This document shows, one piece after another, positions 21,344 through 33,127 of a stretch of 64,000 nucleotides of DNA. Below the pieces are notes generated by a model, which did not search any database, had not been told where the DNA came from, and was given only the letters and a program-made list of their open reading frames with translations. How positions within the stretch are numbered: the first letter of the stretch is position 1; every line of letters starts with the position of its first letter. A program made the translations under genes and the position numbers. The stretch covers positions 4,092,001 through 4,156,000 of the forward strand of contig CM106586.1 of the NCBI GenBank assembly GCA_048013815.1, written 5' to 3'. This DNA comes from Setoptus koraiensis (Eukaryota > Arthropoda).

Positions 21344-22685
21344 TTGTTGTCGCGCAGAGCCAGCCGGAGGCACGGCCAGCGTGGGCGGTTGTTGGCGGCC
21401 ATTGTGCCGGCCCGCTAATGACAGCTGCCGCTGGTGCAATTGGTCGCAGTGCAGCGGTTAATAAGTTGGTGGCCGTTACAAGTGGCACAGTCAGCTGACA
21501 AGTGCAAGCGCTTGTCAGTTGTGACGCAATTGTGTCATAACTGGCGCCGGTGTGTCGAGCTCGAGCTTGAGCTGATCGCTATTTGGCTAGTGGCCCATTA
21601 GTTGGCGGTGTCGCTGTTAGTGGGCGCTGCCAAGTGACAGCAATTTTCTCTCTCTCTGTCAGTCTCACAATGTTTTGAATCTGGCCGCCAGTCAGCTGCT
21701 GGCTTGTCAGTGGCGCTGTCACGTGGGAACTGACATTATGACGGCACGGAGTTGATGCGTTGTTCGTGTGCGCAAACTGGAGCGTCGTCTAACAAGTGGC
21801 GATCAATCATGATTGGATCTCGTTCTGTTTTTGGGCGACTCGTCTCTCGACCTGTTCGCCTATTGGCCGCGAGCGGCCGAGCCGCCGACGAGGCTGCCGG
21901 CGACGACGGCGACGCATTATCCGAATTGCTCGCTGTTGTTGTCGAGAGAGAGAGAGAGAGTGGAGTAGCCATCAGTTTGTTTGACACTTTGCAGCGCTTT
22001 GCCGGGCCTTCCGCCGGCTGCCGTGGAGCGGCCGACATTGGCGCTGGCGTTTTTCAGCCAGTCGGCGCTGTCAGTGACAAGCGCCATTGGATAATCTGAC
22101 AGCGAAATAAGATAAATGATGTCGGTTTGCATTTATTGCGCCAGCGCGGCCAGCCGGCGAACGCGAGCGCCACAGCAAACATTCGAAAGGGGATTATCCG
22201 CGAGTCTGGCGGCGCTAAGCCCACATCGCCAACAACCTCGCATGTCATCCCGTGCCGCGGCTCGCTGACAGGCGCTGTTGGCGTCGCTGTCGTTGTTGTT
22301 CAGTTGGTCGCTGTCGTGGTCGTTGTTGTTGCTGTTGTTGTTGCTGTTGTTGTTGCTGTTGTTGTTGCTGCTGCTGCCGGCGCAACTGCGGCCAGACGAG
22401 ATGACGGGATAAAATCAAATGATGAATCAAATATGATCATGATGGAGTGGCTAGGCACGATTGTGACGATTATTATGACGATGACGCCGCTGACACTGAC
22501 GGTCATGACGGCCACGACGACGACGACCAGTCAGCCGTCAAGAGGAGCCAACTTGCCGCTGATGCTGCCGCTGTCAGCTGACGGCGACGGTGACGTGCCC
22601 GCCGACGACGATGACCCGCCGCATGACGACGATGATCAAGGACATGATCATCATCATCAGCTGGTCGCGCAATCTGATGAAGATT

Positions 22686-22711
22686 GATGGCAGCAGCAAC
22701 AACAACAACGA

Positions 22712-22749
<38 letters not shown>

Positions 22750-22775
22750 ACTGAACAGCAACAACGACAACTCGC
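22686..22775 (+). repeat. CAACAG/CAGCAA repeat
   Basis: Interrupted CAA/CAG triplets. A mirror-type TTG/CTG tract lies 310-380 bp upstream (22305-22375), so the two could pair in a transcript. Confidence 0.88.
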
Positions 22776-23389
22776 GAGAGGACATTGATTGATCAGCTGA
22801 TCAAATTCAAACAAAATGCCAGACTCTCTCTCTCTCTCTCTCACCAGAAAACAAAGTGATTGGCCGAAATTGATACCCGACACACACACGCACACGCACA
22901 CGCACTGCTGAAACCGCCTCAAAGTTTGAGGCTCACGCAGCCCCGGACGCCGCACACATACGCGCGCACTCATCGGTGCGGCCTACCCACGCGACGGGCC
23001 CGTCAGCCCGTTGCCAATTTACAAACCGAGCGCCCGCCTGACAGCGCCGTCTAAATTGTGCGACAGCCAGCGATGCGCCCCGTGTGATCAATCAACTAAC
23101 TTGTCTAATCAATCACACGCACGCACGTCCTCCATTTGTCTCTCGTACTACCAGTGTTTTGGGCCGCTTTTAATCATCAACCTTCACTAATCCATCAAAA
23201 TTGACTTGCCCGTGGCGTCGCCTCCCGCACCGTCACCTCGTTTCCCGTCCGCGCCGTTGCCGGTGCGGCCGCCGACCGGCCGGCCGGCCGGCTCCTATGG
23301 CCACTCGCCACTTCCGTCCGAACACTTTCTGTGCACTGTCAAGTGCGTATGCGCTGCGCAAGATTTCGCGCGTGCGCGCGCCGCCCCCG

Positions 23390-23428
23390 ATGGTTGTGAA
23401 TATTGGCTTGAACCAATATTTACAACCA
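23390..23428. repeat. 17-bp inverted repeat with 5-bp loop
   Basis: ATGGTTGTGAATATTGG faces CCAATATTTACAACCAT, with one mismatch in the stem. It lies in GC-rich DNA and is itself AT-rich. Confidence 0.85.
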
Positions 23429-23845
23429 TTGGGCAGCAAAAATTACTTGTTGTTGCCCATAACTCACACGGGACATTCCGCGAACGAGCCACCGTTTTAT
23501 TCGGGCCGCTTTGATGTCGACGAATCGAGCCGAGTGTGACGCCAGGCGGTGCGCGCAGCAAACAGGAAGTGGCCGCCAAGTGATGTCATCCCGGCCGAGC
23601 TCAGCTGTATCGGCTCACCTGTATAATGTCAGGTAGTGTGTGTGTGCGTGCGTGTGCGTGTGGCGGGCCTTAATGGGGTCTAGACTTGATGTGCGTGTCA
23701 ATGGCCAACATTTCACTCGGTGGTTGATTGTTGTTGCTGCTAGTCAGGTGATCGATTAACGCACACAGCAAGCGTGTTGGTGCGTTTACAGTGCCAATCA
23801 AGTCGCTCCTCTTCATTGGCTTGCCAACGACGAGCACCGAGCCAG

Positions 23846-23955
23846 CAGCAACAACAGCAACAACAACAACAACAACGGCAACAACAACAGCATCAACAGC
23901 ATCCACAGCATCAACAATAGCAACAACAACAGCAACAACAGCAACAACAGCGTGA
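23846..23955 (+). repeat. CAA/CAG/CAT triplet repeat
   Basis: Interrupted CAACAG units with a CATCAACAGCATCCACAG segment in the middle. Confidence 0.9.
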
Positions 23956-24550
23956 GTGGTGGCGCACAAAGTGGCCCATTACAACAATCGGTGGTCATCC
24001 ATCAATGTGCGGGCATGATGCGCGATTCTCTCGGTTAGTTAGTTAGTGATTGATCGATGCGATTTGATGCGATTTGACGCGACTTGATGCGACTTGACGC
24101 TTGACGGTTCCAGTTCTTGGCTGCTTCGTTAGTCCGCTTCGACAGGCCGCTCTGAGGCGTCGCTGTGACTGAGAGTCGGGCCAGCAAAATTGCGAATCGA
24201 ATGCGAATTTTGATTTGAATTTGCGATCTGCCAAGCGCCGATCTCGGCTCAGCCGGCTCACTGGAGCCAAGCCCAGCGGTTGTTGTGGTTATCGCGAGCT
24301 TCGCCAACGATGCGCCCAATCGAGCCAATGAACAACAACAGCAACAACTTGTGAGTTATAAACAGACCCAGCAGCCAGCAACAACAAATCAAGCGGCCCT
24401 AATTTATTCAATTTCACACACGCACACTCACACGGCCAACTTTTGGTCAGTTGACGAGCACAAACTTTTTCGCTCACGAGACCAGTCGGCACAGTTGCAC
24501 AGCTTTTGGGCCCTACTAACAAACTGAGCCTGGCCTAGGTCTGGCCACTG

Positions 24551-24630
24551 CTCACACTGACCAGTGTCTGCTCACGCTGACCAGTGTCGGCTCACACTGA
24601 CCAGTGTCTGCTCACACTAACCAGTGTCGG
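24551..24630 (+). repeat. 20-bp minisatellite, four copies
   Basis: Four head-to-tail copies of CTCACACTGACCAGTGTCTG with one to three changes each. Each unit contains the inverted pair CACTG/CAGTG. Confidence 0.92.
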
Positions 24631-24857
24631 AGCACAGAAGCGACAAGTGCACAGCAAACAGGCAGCGCAAAAAGTGGCGCAATGGGCAGTCACAGCGCAC
24701 TTACAGGTTATGCTTACAAGTTTTACACAGGTAACTTGTAATTATGCTCCCATTTTGCTCGAAAGCAGCCCCGTCTCCATGGCAACCACCAACGTCAGTC
24801 GGCTGTCATAATCAATCAATGCTGCATTAGCATCTCCCCCATTAATGTGATGCCTTC

Positions 24858-24904
24858 TCGTCCCGTCCCGTCCCGTCCAGTCCCGACCCGTCCCGTCCCG
24901 TCCC
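24858..24904 (+). repeat. CCGTC pentamer repeat
   Basis: Nine to ten CCGTC units with CCAGTC and CCGAC variants. Confidence 0.9.
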
Positions 24905-25318
24905 ATGCAAAGCCCGCCAGTCGCATGAAAAGCGGTCGCGCCAGCAACAAGACAGCCAACAACAATAAAATGGCTGATTATGATTGAGTGAGCGTGTCAA
25001 TCATCATTTGGGCACTGTTTTCATGGTCGCAATTGTCAGCACACTTGTCCATCACGACCCACGACATCGGCCCGTCGCAGCCGGCGCTCGCGCCGGAAGT
25101 CGGTGCGGCTTGGGTTCGTTTTGTCGCTCGCTCGTTGTTTGCGGGCTTCTTGGCTCCTGGCTGCAGACCGGATGACCTTGCTAACGCCACTCTGGCAGCG
25201 GCCAATTGCCCAATGCTGATTTCCAATACACTCGTCCGACTCGCCATTTGTCAACAACGAATGTCCGTTTTATCAATTACTGACCGCTGCAAATAATATT
25301 TAATATTTAGCGCTTTTT

Positions 25319-25397
25319 CTAGACAGCAACTGTACATGCGATCATAGACTGCAACTGTACCTGTTATTTTAGACAGCAACTGCACATGACTGTCTAG
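25319..25397 (+). repeat. Three ~19-bp direct repeats bounded by CTAGACAG/CTGTCTAG
   Basis: CTAGACAGCAACTGTACATG recurs with few changes at 25345 and 25370. The block begins with CTAGACAG and ends with its reverse complement CTGTCTAG. Confidence 0.8.
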
Positions 25398-25834
25398 GCA
25401 GACTGATGTGATGAGCACGAGTTGCGTAACACAGTATTTGACGGACTGGCTGTGCAGATTGCGCACGGCAAAACGCGCTTTGGCGCCGGCACAGTGACCC
25501 GGTTCACTGTGCCGAAAGAAGAGTTATGTGCGCGCCTGTGCTGATAGTTTGATTCATTGGCATTAGGTGGAGATTGGCATTGTGTGTGCTGGCGCGATAT
25601 TACCGTTATTTACGGCCATTTACCGTTATTTATGGCCACACTCGCTTACCTGGCTGCAGTGGGCCGAACACATTTATTAGCTGGATCTCTGGTCAGCTGT
25701 TAAATTGAAATCGGCCCATTTGGGCAACTGTCAATAATGGGCAAACCGCTAACAAAGACAAGGTGTCAACGCGGTTAACAGACGCGTTGGCACCTCCCCG
25801 CTGGCCCGTTAATGTGTAATTGTGTGAGATTGGC

Positions 25835-25959
25835 CACCACCACCACCACCACAACCGCCGCAACCACTGCAACTACCGCAACCACCGCAGCCGCCGCAGC
25901 CGCCGCAGCCGCCGCAACCACCGCAACCACCACAACCACTGCAACAACCACAACCACCA
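25835..25959 (+). repeat. CCACCGCAA-type repeat
   Basis: Triplet-structured ACC/CCG/CAA/CAG repeat. The minus-strand frame gives a glycine/cysteine-rich string, which I consider an artefact of the repeat. Confidence 0.88.
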
Positions 25960-26327
25960 AATGCTGCGTTAAAGTATGCGGCATCGCGGGCATTGGTTTG
26001 TTTGTATCTCCGGCTGACAGTGTGTTGTGTGCCGGGCCATTGTGTTGGCGGCGCTGGTTGTGGCATGGACACGACACACATGTCAGTGGTGTCAGCATTG
26101 TCAGAATTGTCAGAGTTGTCAGAATTGATCACATGATAAATGGCCATTCATGGATGATAGATGATAAATGATCGGCCGCGGCCGCGCCAACAACAAACCG
26201 TTGGGCGTCGCTCCGATCGAGCAGTCATGCCTCTTTTCGCCCATCTCGCCCTGCCGGCCGGTGCCCGCTCGACGCGCTCAGAACCGCTCAAAGCCGCTCA
26301 AATACCGCTCAAATACCCACGCTCGGG

Positions 26328-26381
26328 TAGCTCGGACAGCGCAAATAGCTCGGACAGCGCAAATAGCTCGGACAGCTCGGA
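26328..26381 (+). repeat. 18-bp minisatellite (AGCTCGGACAGCGCAAAT)
   Basis: Two complete and one partial copy in tandem. Confidence 0.85.
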
Positions 26382-27129
26382 TGGCCGCCGCGGCGGCTCG
26401 GGACGCGTCAGCAACTGGCGCCGTTACACTTTGTGAGCTGTCGCTTTGTCGCTCGCTGTCCCCAGTCGCCGGTCGCCGGGCGCTAGTCGCCGGCGGAACA
26501 ACGAGAGCGAGAAATTCAATTTATAAACCTTACCTGTGCCGTGCCATGTACCTGTCAACTAACAACTGACAACTGGCCACTGGCCACTGCGCACACAAAA
26601 AGCTGATTCGTTTTAGCTGACAGTGTTAACCTGTCAGTGTCACAGTTTGTGAGGGGAGGGGGGCGCCGTCACACGGGCCAGCGGTTGGTCGCGGGCATGA
26701 TTGCTGAGCGCCGCACAGCGCATGCCCGCGATGGCGCCAATGGCTGTTTGTCGATGGCAAGCGATTGACATGAATACAATGGTTTCACCTCGCTCTGCTC
26801 GCGCCGCCCACTCCGCGCGACCGGGTCCGCGGCCGCTCAGCGGGCGCCCGCCGGGCGTCCCTATAAACCCGACACCCGTGACAACTGACAGCTGCACAGC
26901 TGATTATACACACCTTAGAACACAATCGACGATGGAATGTCGACTGGCGACCTGGCCAATATACCCTACTCTATTTATGAGTGTGGGTAGCCCGGCCAGC
27001 GGGTAGTGGCGCACGCGCGGTCGGACTACCCGACGAGTTGCCCGTTTTGGCAAATCGGGCCGATACACACACACTGACCGACACTGACCGTCATCTATCA
27101 GCTGTGTGTGATAGATGATCGTTGGGCAC

Positions 27130-27196
27130 CTTGTGTCACAAGGCTTGTGTCACAGGCTTGTGTCACAGGATTGTGTCACAGGCTTGTGTGTGTCAG
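27130..27196 (+). repeat. 13-bp minisatellite (GGCTTGTGTCACA)
   Basis: Four to five copies with small length changes. Confidence 0.88.
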
Positions 27197-28515
27197 TTGC
27201 AAAGCGCGCTCGGCGCGCTTGACCACAATTGTCTCACGCAATTGTCACGCAGATCATTGCCACTAGGCGGCGGGCGCCTAGCGGAGAGTGCGCCACAAGC
27301 CAGTGTCTGGCAGTGTCACATTATTTGGCCCCCAATCGCACACAATCTATTTATCATTTTGTGTCATTTTAGGCGTCGCGGGCCCGCGACAAACAGCGCA
27401 CACAAGGGCATAGGAGGCTGTCGAGTTGTTGCGGTGTGAGAGCCGGTTGAGCGAGTCAAATTGAATGGGGCCGTATTCAATCATCGAGCGATAATAGTTG
27501 AATATTTATGTCCGTCGACGGCGGCAGCAGCGGCATAATGAGTTGTGTTTTTGCGATGGTCAACAACAAACACAAATCACACAAATATTCTTTTGTGTGC
27601 TTCTTGTGGCTGCCCATTGAGAAATGGTGATAAATAATGGTCGTACTGGCGTGATCATTCATTTCGTTGGCCGTCGAACCAATCGGCGGCCATTTAATCA
27701 CTCGGACAGCGCCGGCCCAATGATGTGATTTGCGCCTGACGGCGGGCTCAGCGCGAAACAATTCCGATCACGCTTGTCGTTGCTGCTGCGGCTGGCCGAG
27801 CAACAACCGCCGACAACCGCCGACAACAACCACCGACGACCGGCCAATAACGACGACCAGTTGACGGTCAGCTGTCCGACAAGTTGCCGGCTGATTGGCA
27901 TCAGCGGGCACACAATGGCGCAAAGGCACATACGCTGCTCTTGCGCGCTCGTTTAGTAGGTGAGTCGCGCAATAAATTGCGTCATCATCGATCATCGGCT
28001 GTCGGATAATTGAGCCGGTCAAGCTGACGGGCTGCATTGGCTCAAGCTGCGCCGCATTGTGCCCGCCGATGTAGTGTAGTGGCCAGTGGCCAAGTGACAG
28101 TTTGATTTATTTGTCGACTGTTTGTCGTTGTTGTCGCGCCGTTGTCTGGCCGTCGGCCGCTGTTGGCCGGTTGTTGATGATCGACGCTCGATCGGTCACA
28201 AATCACACACAACAACAGCACAAGTCAGCAACACTGAGCAAACAATCCGCTGGCCATTATTGTAATCATCGCGCCACGTAATATAGGCGCATCGCCCAAT
28301 TAGCGCGGCCGCCAGGTACGGCGACGGCAGCATCATTGACAGTTGGCAACTTGACAGTTTGCCGGTTTCACAGTGCCGCCGCCGCCGCCGCGAACAGCTT
28401 TGCTTTTAAGCTCTTGGCATTTCACTTGGCTGTGGCATTTTTGCTTTGGCCCATCGTGCAGGCCAAAAGTGGCCCCATCGAGGAATGCAAACAAAGCGAC
28501 GGCAATTATCGCACG

Positions 28516-28553
28516 CCGGCCAATGGTTATAATGCGTTATAACCATTGGCCGG
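28516..28553. repeat. Perfect palindrome: 17-bp stems, 4-bp loop
   Basis: CCGGCCAATGGTTATAA and its exact reverse complement flank TGCG. The stem contains CCAAT and GGTTATAA words. A further partial copy (CCGGTTATAATG) follows directly at about 28550-28561. Confidence 0.95.
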
Positions 28554-28952
28554 TTATAATGCTGCGCCGGCAATAATAATAATTTATTTCGTCGTCGTCA
28601 TAATTTTTCAATTCATTCAAATCAATCTTTTCTCGCAAACAACGGCAACAGCAACAGCAACAGCAACAGAAACAGCAACAGCAACAACAGCAACAACAGC
28701 AACAACAACGCCAACATAACTCACTAACTCATTAATTGTTTAACAGACAAACAAGAGCAATGGCAGCACCATTAGTGAGTTGCGCATCATTTGCATGAGC
28801 ATCATTTGCATCGGCAGCATCATTTGCATGGCCCATTATTAAATGATCAATCTTATCTCCGTCGCTGTGGCTGCATTAGCCGGCTCTGTCATGTTGCCAC
28901 CGACAACAACTGGCAACATCAGATTGATCATCGCCATTATCCATTAGTGCTC

Positions 28953-29095
28953 GCCAACAGCCAACAACCAACAACCGATAGCCAACAGCCAACAGCCAAC
29001 AGCCAACAGCCAACAGCCAACAGCCAACAGCCAACAGCCAACAGCCAACAGCCAACAGCCAACAACCGACAACCGACAACCAACAGCCAACAACC
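28953..29095 (+). repeat. 7-bp minisatellite (CCAACAG)
   Basis: About 12 near-perfect CCAACAG units, flanked by variant CCAACAA and CCGACAA units. Because seven is not a multiple of three, all frames encode the same heptapeptide-like repeat out of register, which argues against coding. Confidence 0.94.
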
Positions 29096-29847
29096 AATGC
29101 CAATACAATAATTACACTGCCAGCCGAACGCAGGCGGCCATATATATATATATGTATATATATAGTAGACAATAATAAATAAATGGCTTTTGTTGGCTGG
29201 CAGCATCTCGTGCCATGACACTCATTATCCATTAGGGTATTAATCTGTCGCGGGCCGACATGTTACGCTTACCCGGTGCGCAAAGTTGCCGCCAACAAAC
29301 ACACCCCCGTGCCCGGCCGGAGGTACCTGGCATTTGGGGCACCGGTGCGGCGGTGTGTGTGTGTGTGTGTGTGCTCCATTAAAACGGCCATGATTGATGG
29401 TGTAAAATGAACATAAATCATATCATTCATGCTGTCTAATTTATCATCAATCTATCTATCACTTACCCATTAACTTGTCCAAACTAACTAATACTGGCAC
29501 TGGCACAATGCCGGCCCCGACTCGCAGCCTGTCAGCTCGTGCAAACCGACACCGGCGACAACGGCACCAACAGCGACAACAGCCACGGTAGCACTATTCT
29601 GGCCTCGTTTAATTAGGTTAAAATCGGCTATTTTTGCGCCCCGAGCTCGATGGCTGCCAGCAAACAAGCGGCCAGCGTCAAGCTGCGTCAGACAGGGGGC
29701 GCCGTGGCGGAGCGACACAATTCAGATTGAGCTAGTTGGGCGATTAGCGACACTTTGACGACACACAAAACAATGATGACAACTAGCGACTAACAACGAC
29801 TGCCGCTCGCATGTTGATACTCTGCTGTCTTGCCGTCGCTGCCGCTG

Positions 29848-29883
<36 letters not shown>

Positions 29884-30211
29884 CAAACAACTAACGGCTA
29901 GACAGCTCGACAGCTAGACAGGCCAGTTGGACGGGGGAGCCAGCAGCAAAAGTGTGCCATGTCAACTGCAAAATCAAGCAGCCAAATCCCACCAAAATCC
30001 ATCTGCCATTTGCTGGCTGGGGATGTTTGTGTGGGTGTCTCACACAAACTGTGCCCGCTGTGCCTGCCTGCTCATCTGGCTAGGTGGCGCCACTTAGCTC
30101 AATGAGCGGGCCAATGTTCGGCCGACGCTGCGCGCCTAGCGGTCGTTGTCAGCAATCATTGTGAGCAAAATGTTGGACAGTCGCTTGGGGCGCCCTCACA
30201 AGTTGGTGGCT

Positions 30212-30271
30212 CAACTTCATATCGAGCATACGTAACTTACGTAACTTGTGTAAGCTCGATACATATGAAGT
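30212..30271. repeat. Imperfect inverted repeat around a TACGTAA core
   Basis: AACTTCATATCGAGC pairs with GCTCGATACATATGAAGTT, with a small bulge. The loop itself contains repeated ACGTAACTT words. Confidence 0.75.
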
Positions 30272-32094
30272 TTGCTGCCGCTTGATAATATTAATATATA
30301 CGCATTTGTATACAGAGCCTCGTCGCTGTATTGAGAGCCAGCCAGCCAAAGCGACAGGGACGCAGGGGGAGAGTGTGAGATTTGAGGGCGACAAAGACGA
30401 CAGTGACATGTCGCAGTCGACATCTACTTTAATAAACAACAACTGCAACAACAGCGCCAGTTGTTGTAACACAATCAGCTGGTGATAGATTAACGAGAAC
30501 GAGAGTACAAGATGGAGATGAGCACGAAGAACACCATTAGTGTCAAGATGCTAATACAATGAAATGATAAATGATTCATCATCAAGTCACCACTAGCTCG
30601 CTGCAATACGCTGTATGTAATGCTGCCAAAATGTAATAATGGCTGCCTGAATATTATTCACTGAATAATGAACCGCTCGCCATTTTCCGGCCCACAATTG
30701 TGAATTGGGTGAAAAATTTGGATTTGGATTTTGCAGTTTAGTTGAGTTGTTTGCGAGTCAAATTCCGACGATATGTTGCCAGTTGGCGAACATTGTCAGC
30801 ACGCGCCCAAACAACAACAGCGACAACAACAACAGCGACAGCGACAATATCGTCTGACGAAGCGACAAAGACTCGTCTATTTGCACAGATTTGCAACAGT
30901 TTCGTCAGCGCGAGCGATTTACTTTTTCTCTAAGCCACTCGCCGGCGTCGGCCGGCTCGTCGCAAGCGGCCGGCCCGTGTAACCGGTTGACAGAAGTGAC
31001 TTTGAGGGAGCGCTCAATGAATATTCATAATTTGCAGCCTCGCAGCGCCGCCCGACTGACGGCTTCGAGCGCAAGCCGACTTGCAACGTTGGCCGGTTAG
31101 CGGCTGCGAGGCGAGTGGAGAGCAAAATGATAAAATGATAAATATAATCCGCCATAAGTCATACTTATCGGTTGGCGTGAATGATGCCAGAGTAATTTAT
31201 TTATTTTTTAAGTGCGCTTACACACACACACATTCGTGCGTCTATTAGCTAATTTAATCGAGGCGTCGCCGGATTAGCCGCGCAAGACACCAGCTAAGCT
31301 TGGGCGCAGCTATAGCGACCGGCCTGGCCGCAGTGTGTCGCTATGCGCACACCGCGGGCCGCCGGGAGCCGCCGGGAGCCGCTCGGGCCGGTGGCGAGCG
31401 GGAGCCGAATGCGAGCGGCGGCGATGTGCGCGCCCGTCGACAAAGTGATATTAGATTAGCGATAATACGTATAAATATAAAGTATTTTAAGATGCTTATG
31501 TAAGACGTATTATGATTGTAGCACAATTACTGTGCCAGCTTTGACTAATGAATATATAAGCCCCGGCTGGCAATAAATCAACTTGGCGTGCCGTGTCTAA
31601 GTGTTTGAGCTGGCTGGCTGACGGGGCGCCGAGCATGGCGCGCGGATTGTTGCTGGCGCCGGCGGCTCATTCATTCAGCTTGTTGGTGTTGGCTGATGGC
31701 TCATGGCTCATGAATTGAATTATCTGTTTGCGTTGCGAAATTGCGCTGCTTCGGCCGTTCGCAGGCGAACGCATTAACGCCGCCATATAGCCCACAAACA
31801 TCACAAACAAGCGAACAGGCGAACTGAGACGATGATTAATTTTGACAAGTAGTTATGACATAATTAATCATCGCAGCCGCTCGCACACAAATGTTGCTCA
31901 TCGTCGCTGATTGATGACTCGACACACACACTGCAATATTTTGCTTGTGTGTAGTTATGGCAAAATGTTTATATTTTGACAATCGAGTCGACACACACAC
32001 ACACACATTAGTTGGTTGTTGCAATTATCGTGGTTGCGCAACATGCAGGCGGACGACGCCAAGACGCTGCGAGCCGGCCAAGGGATTCGCAGTT

Positions 32095-32156
32095 CGCGGT
32101 TCGCAGCTCACAACTCGCAATTCACGATTCGCAGTTCGCAGTTCGCAGTTCGCAAT
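32095..32156 (+). repeat. 7-bp minisatellite (TTCGCAG)
   Basis: About eight TTCGCAG units with variants CTCACAA and TTCACGA. Confidence 0.88.
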
Positions 32157-32748
32157 TTCCAATGACAATGTCGCACAATTTGAAACTGAACGACACAAAA
32201 CGCAATGGGCAATATTTCACATGGTGTCAGTTGACAATTTTGTTTCTCACTTTAAATTTTTGCGTAACCCCACACAAACCCACCCAAAGCGACTCATCTG
32301 AGACGACCAATCAGCTGACTAACTGACTAACCGACTGACTCAATTGATACTGTTAGTCGCTGTGGTGCCAATGACACACACGCACACACACTGTTACGTA
32401 ACAAGCGTCACACTGTTACGTAGCTAGCGTCACACCGGCCGAATCGGCCGGTTGTGACAGCAGCTAACGAATCGTAATAATAAATCGGGCATGATGTCAC
32501 AATTGTCATTGGTCGCTTGTCACAGCTCAGACTTGCGTCGCCTCTGCGCAGGCTCCCTGATCTGATTGGAATTCGAATTGGCGTCGGAATTCGAGTTCGA
32601 TCTGACTGTCGTCAGATTCTGACACCAGTTGTTCGTATGCCCGCATGCGCGTTAGCTGGAGGTTCGCTCCGGGCTCTCTTCGGGTCTTTTCGGGGTCCCT
32701 TCGGGCTCTCTTCGGGGTCTTTTCGAGGCACCTTCCGGGGTACGTCTG

Positions 32749-32805
32749 CCAGAAGTATGCCAGAGGTATGCCAGAGGTATGCCACGCGGTATGCCACGCG
32801 GTATG
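32749..32805 (+). repeat. 11-bp minisatellite (CAGAGGTATGC)
   Basis: Five units, the last two as CACGCGGTATGC variants. It follows a TTCGGGTCT-type stretch (32680-32745). Confidence 0.85.
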
Positions 32806-33068
32806 CAAATGAGGTGCCGGTCAACAGGTCGTGCTCGCACTGGCAATCGGGTGCTCGAGGGCACCCAATTGGCCGCTCGCTGGCGGGGTGCTGGTTGTGT
32901 CGTGCAGCAAACAATTACCGGCCAGCAAACAACAAAGCACAACGAGTGATAATGAATGGTGCTGCCACCAGACATAATGATAAGTTGTCGGGCAATAACA
33001 ATCAATCAAGGGCCCCTCGCAGAATTAATGATGACGCTGTCCAGTTGACAGTTGCAGTTCTTTGTGGT

Positions 33069-33127
33069 GCTGTTGTCGCTGTTGTCGCTGTTGTCGCTGT
33101 TGTCGCTGTTGTTGTTGTTGTCGTTGT
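33069..33127 (+). repeat. 9-bp repeat (GCTGTTGTC)
   Basis: Five tandem nonamers passing into TTG triplets. Confidence 0.9.

Larger units (their letters stand above)
24941..30140. other. Repeat-rich non-coding region (part 3 of gene desert)
   Basis: Holds direct repeats at 25319-25397, a CCGCAA/CCGCAG repeat (25835-25959), 18-bp repeats (26328-26381), 13-bp repeats (27130-27196), a perfect palindrome (28516-28553), a CAACAG tract (28645-28712), a 7-bp minisatellite (28953-29095), a GT run (29347-29366) and a CAA run (29852-29882). No exon is supported. Confidence 0.6.

Noticed and set aside
25809-26147. Gly/Cys-rich minus frame resembling a cuticle or metallothionein-like protein
   Set aside because: It coincides exactly with the CCGCAA/CCACAA triplet repeat and changes abruptly outside it.
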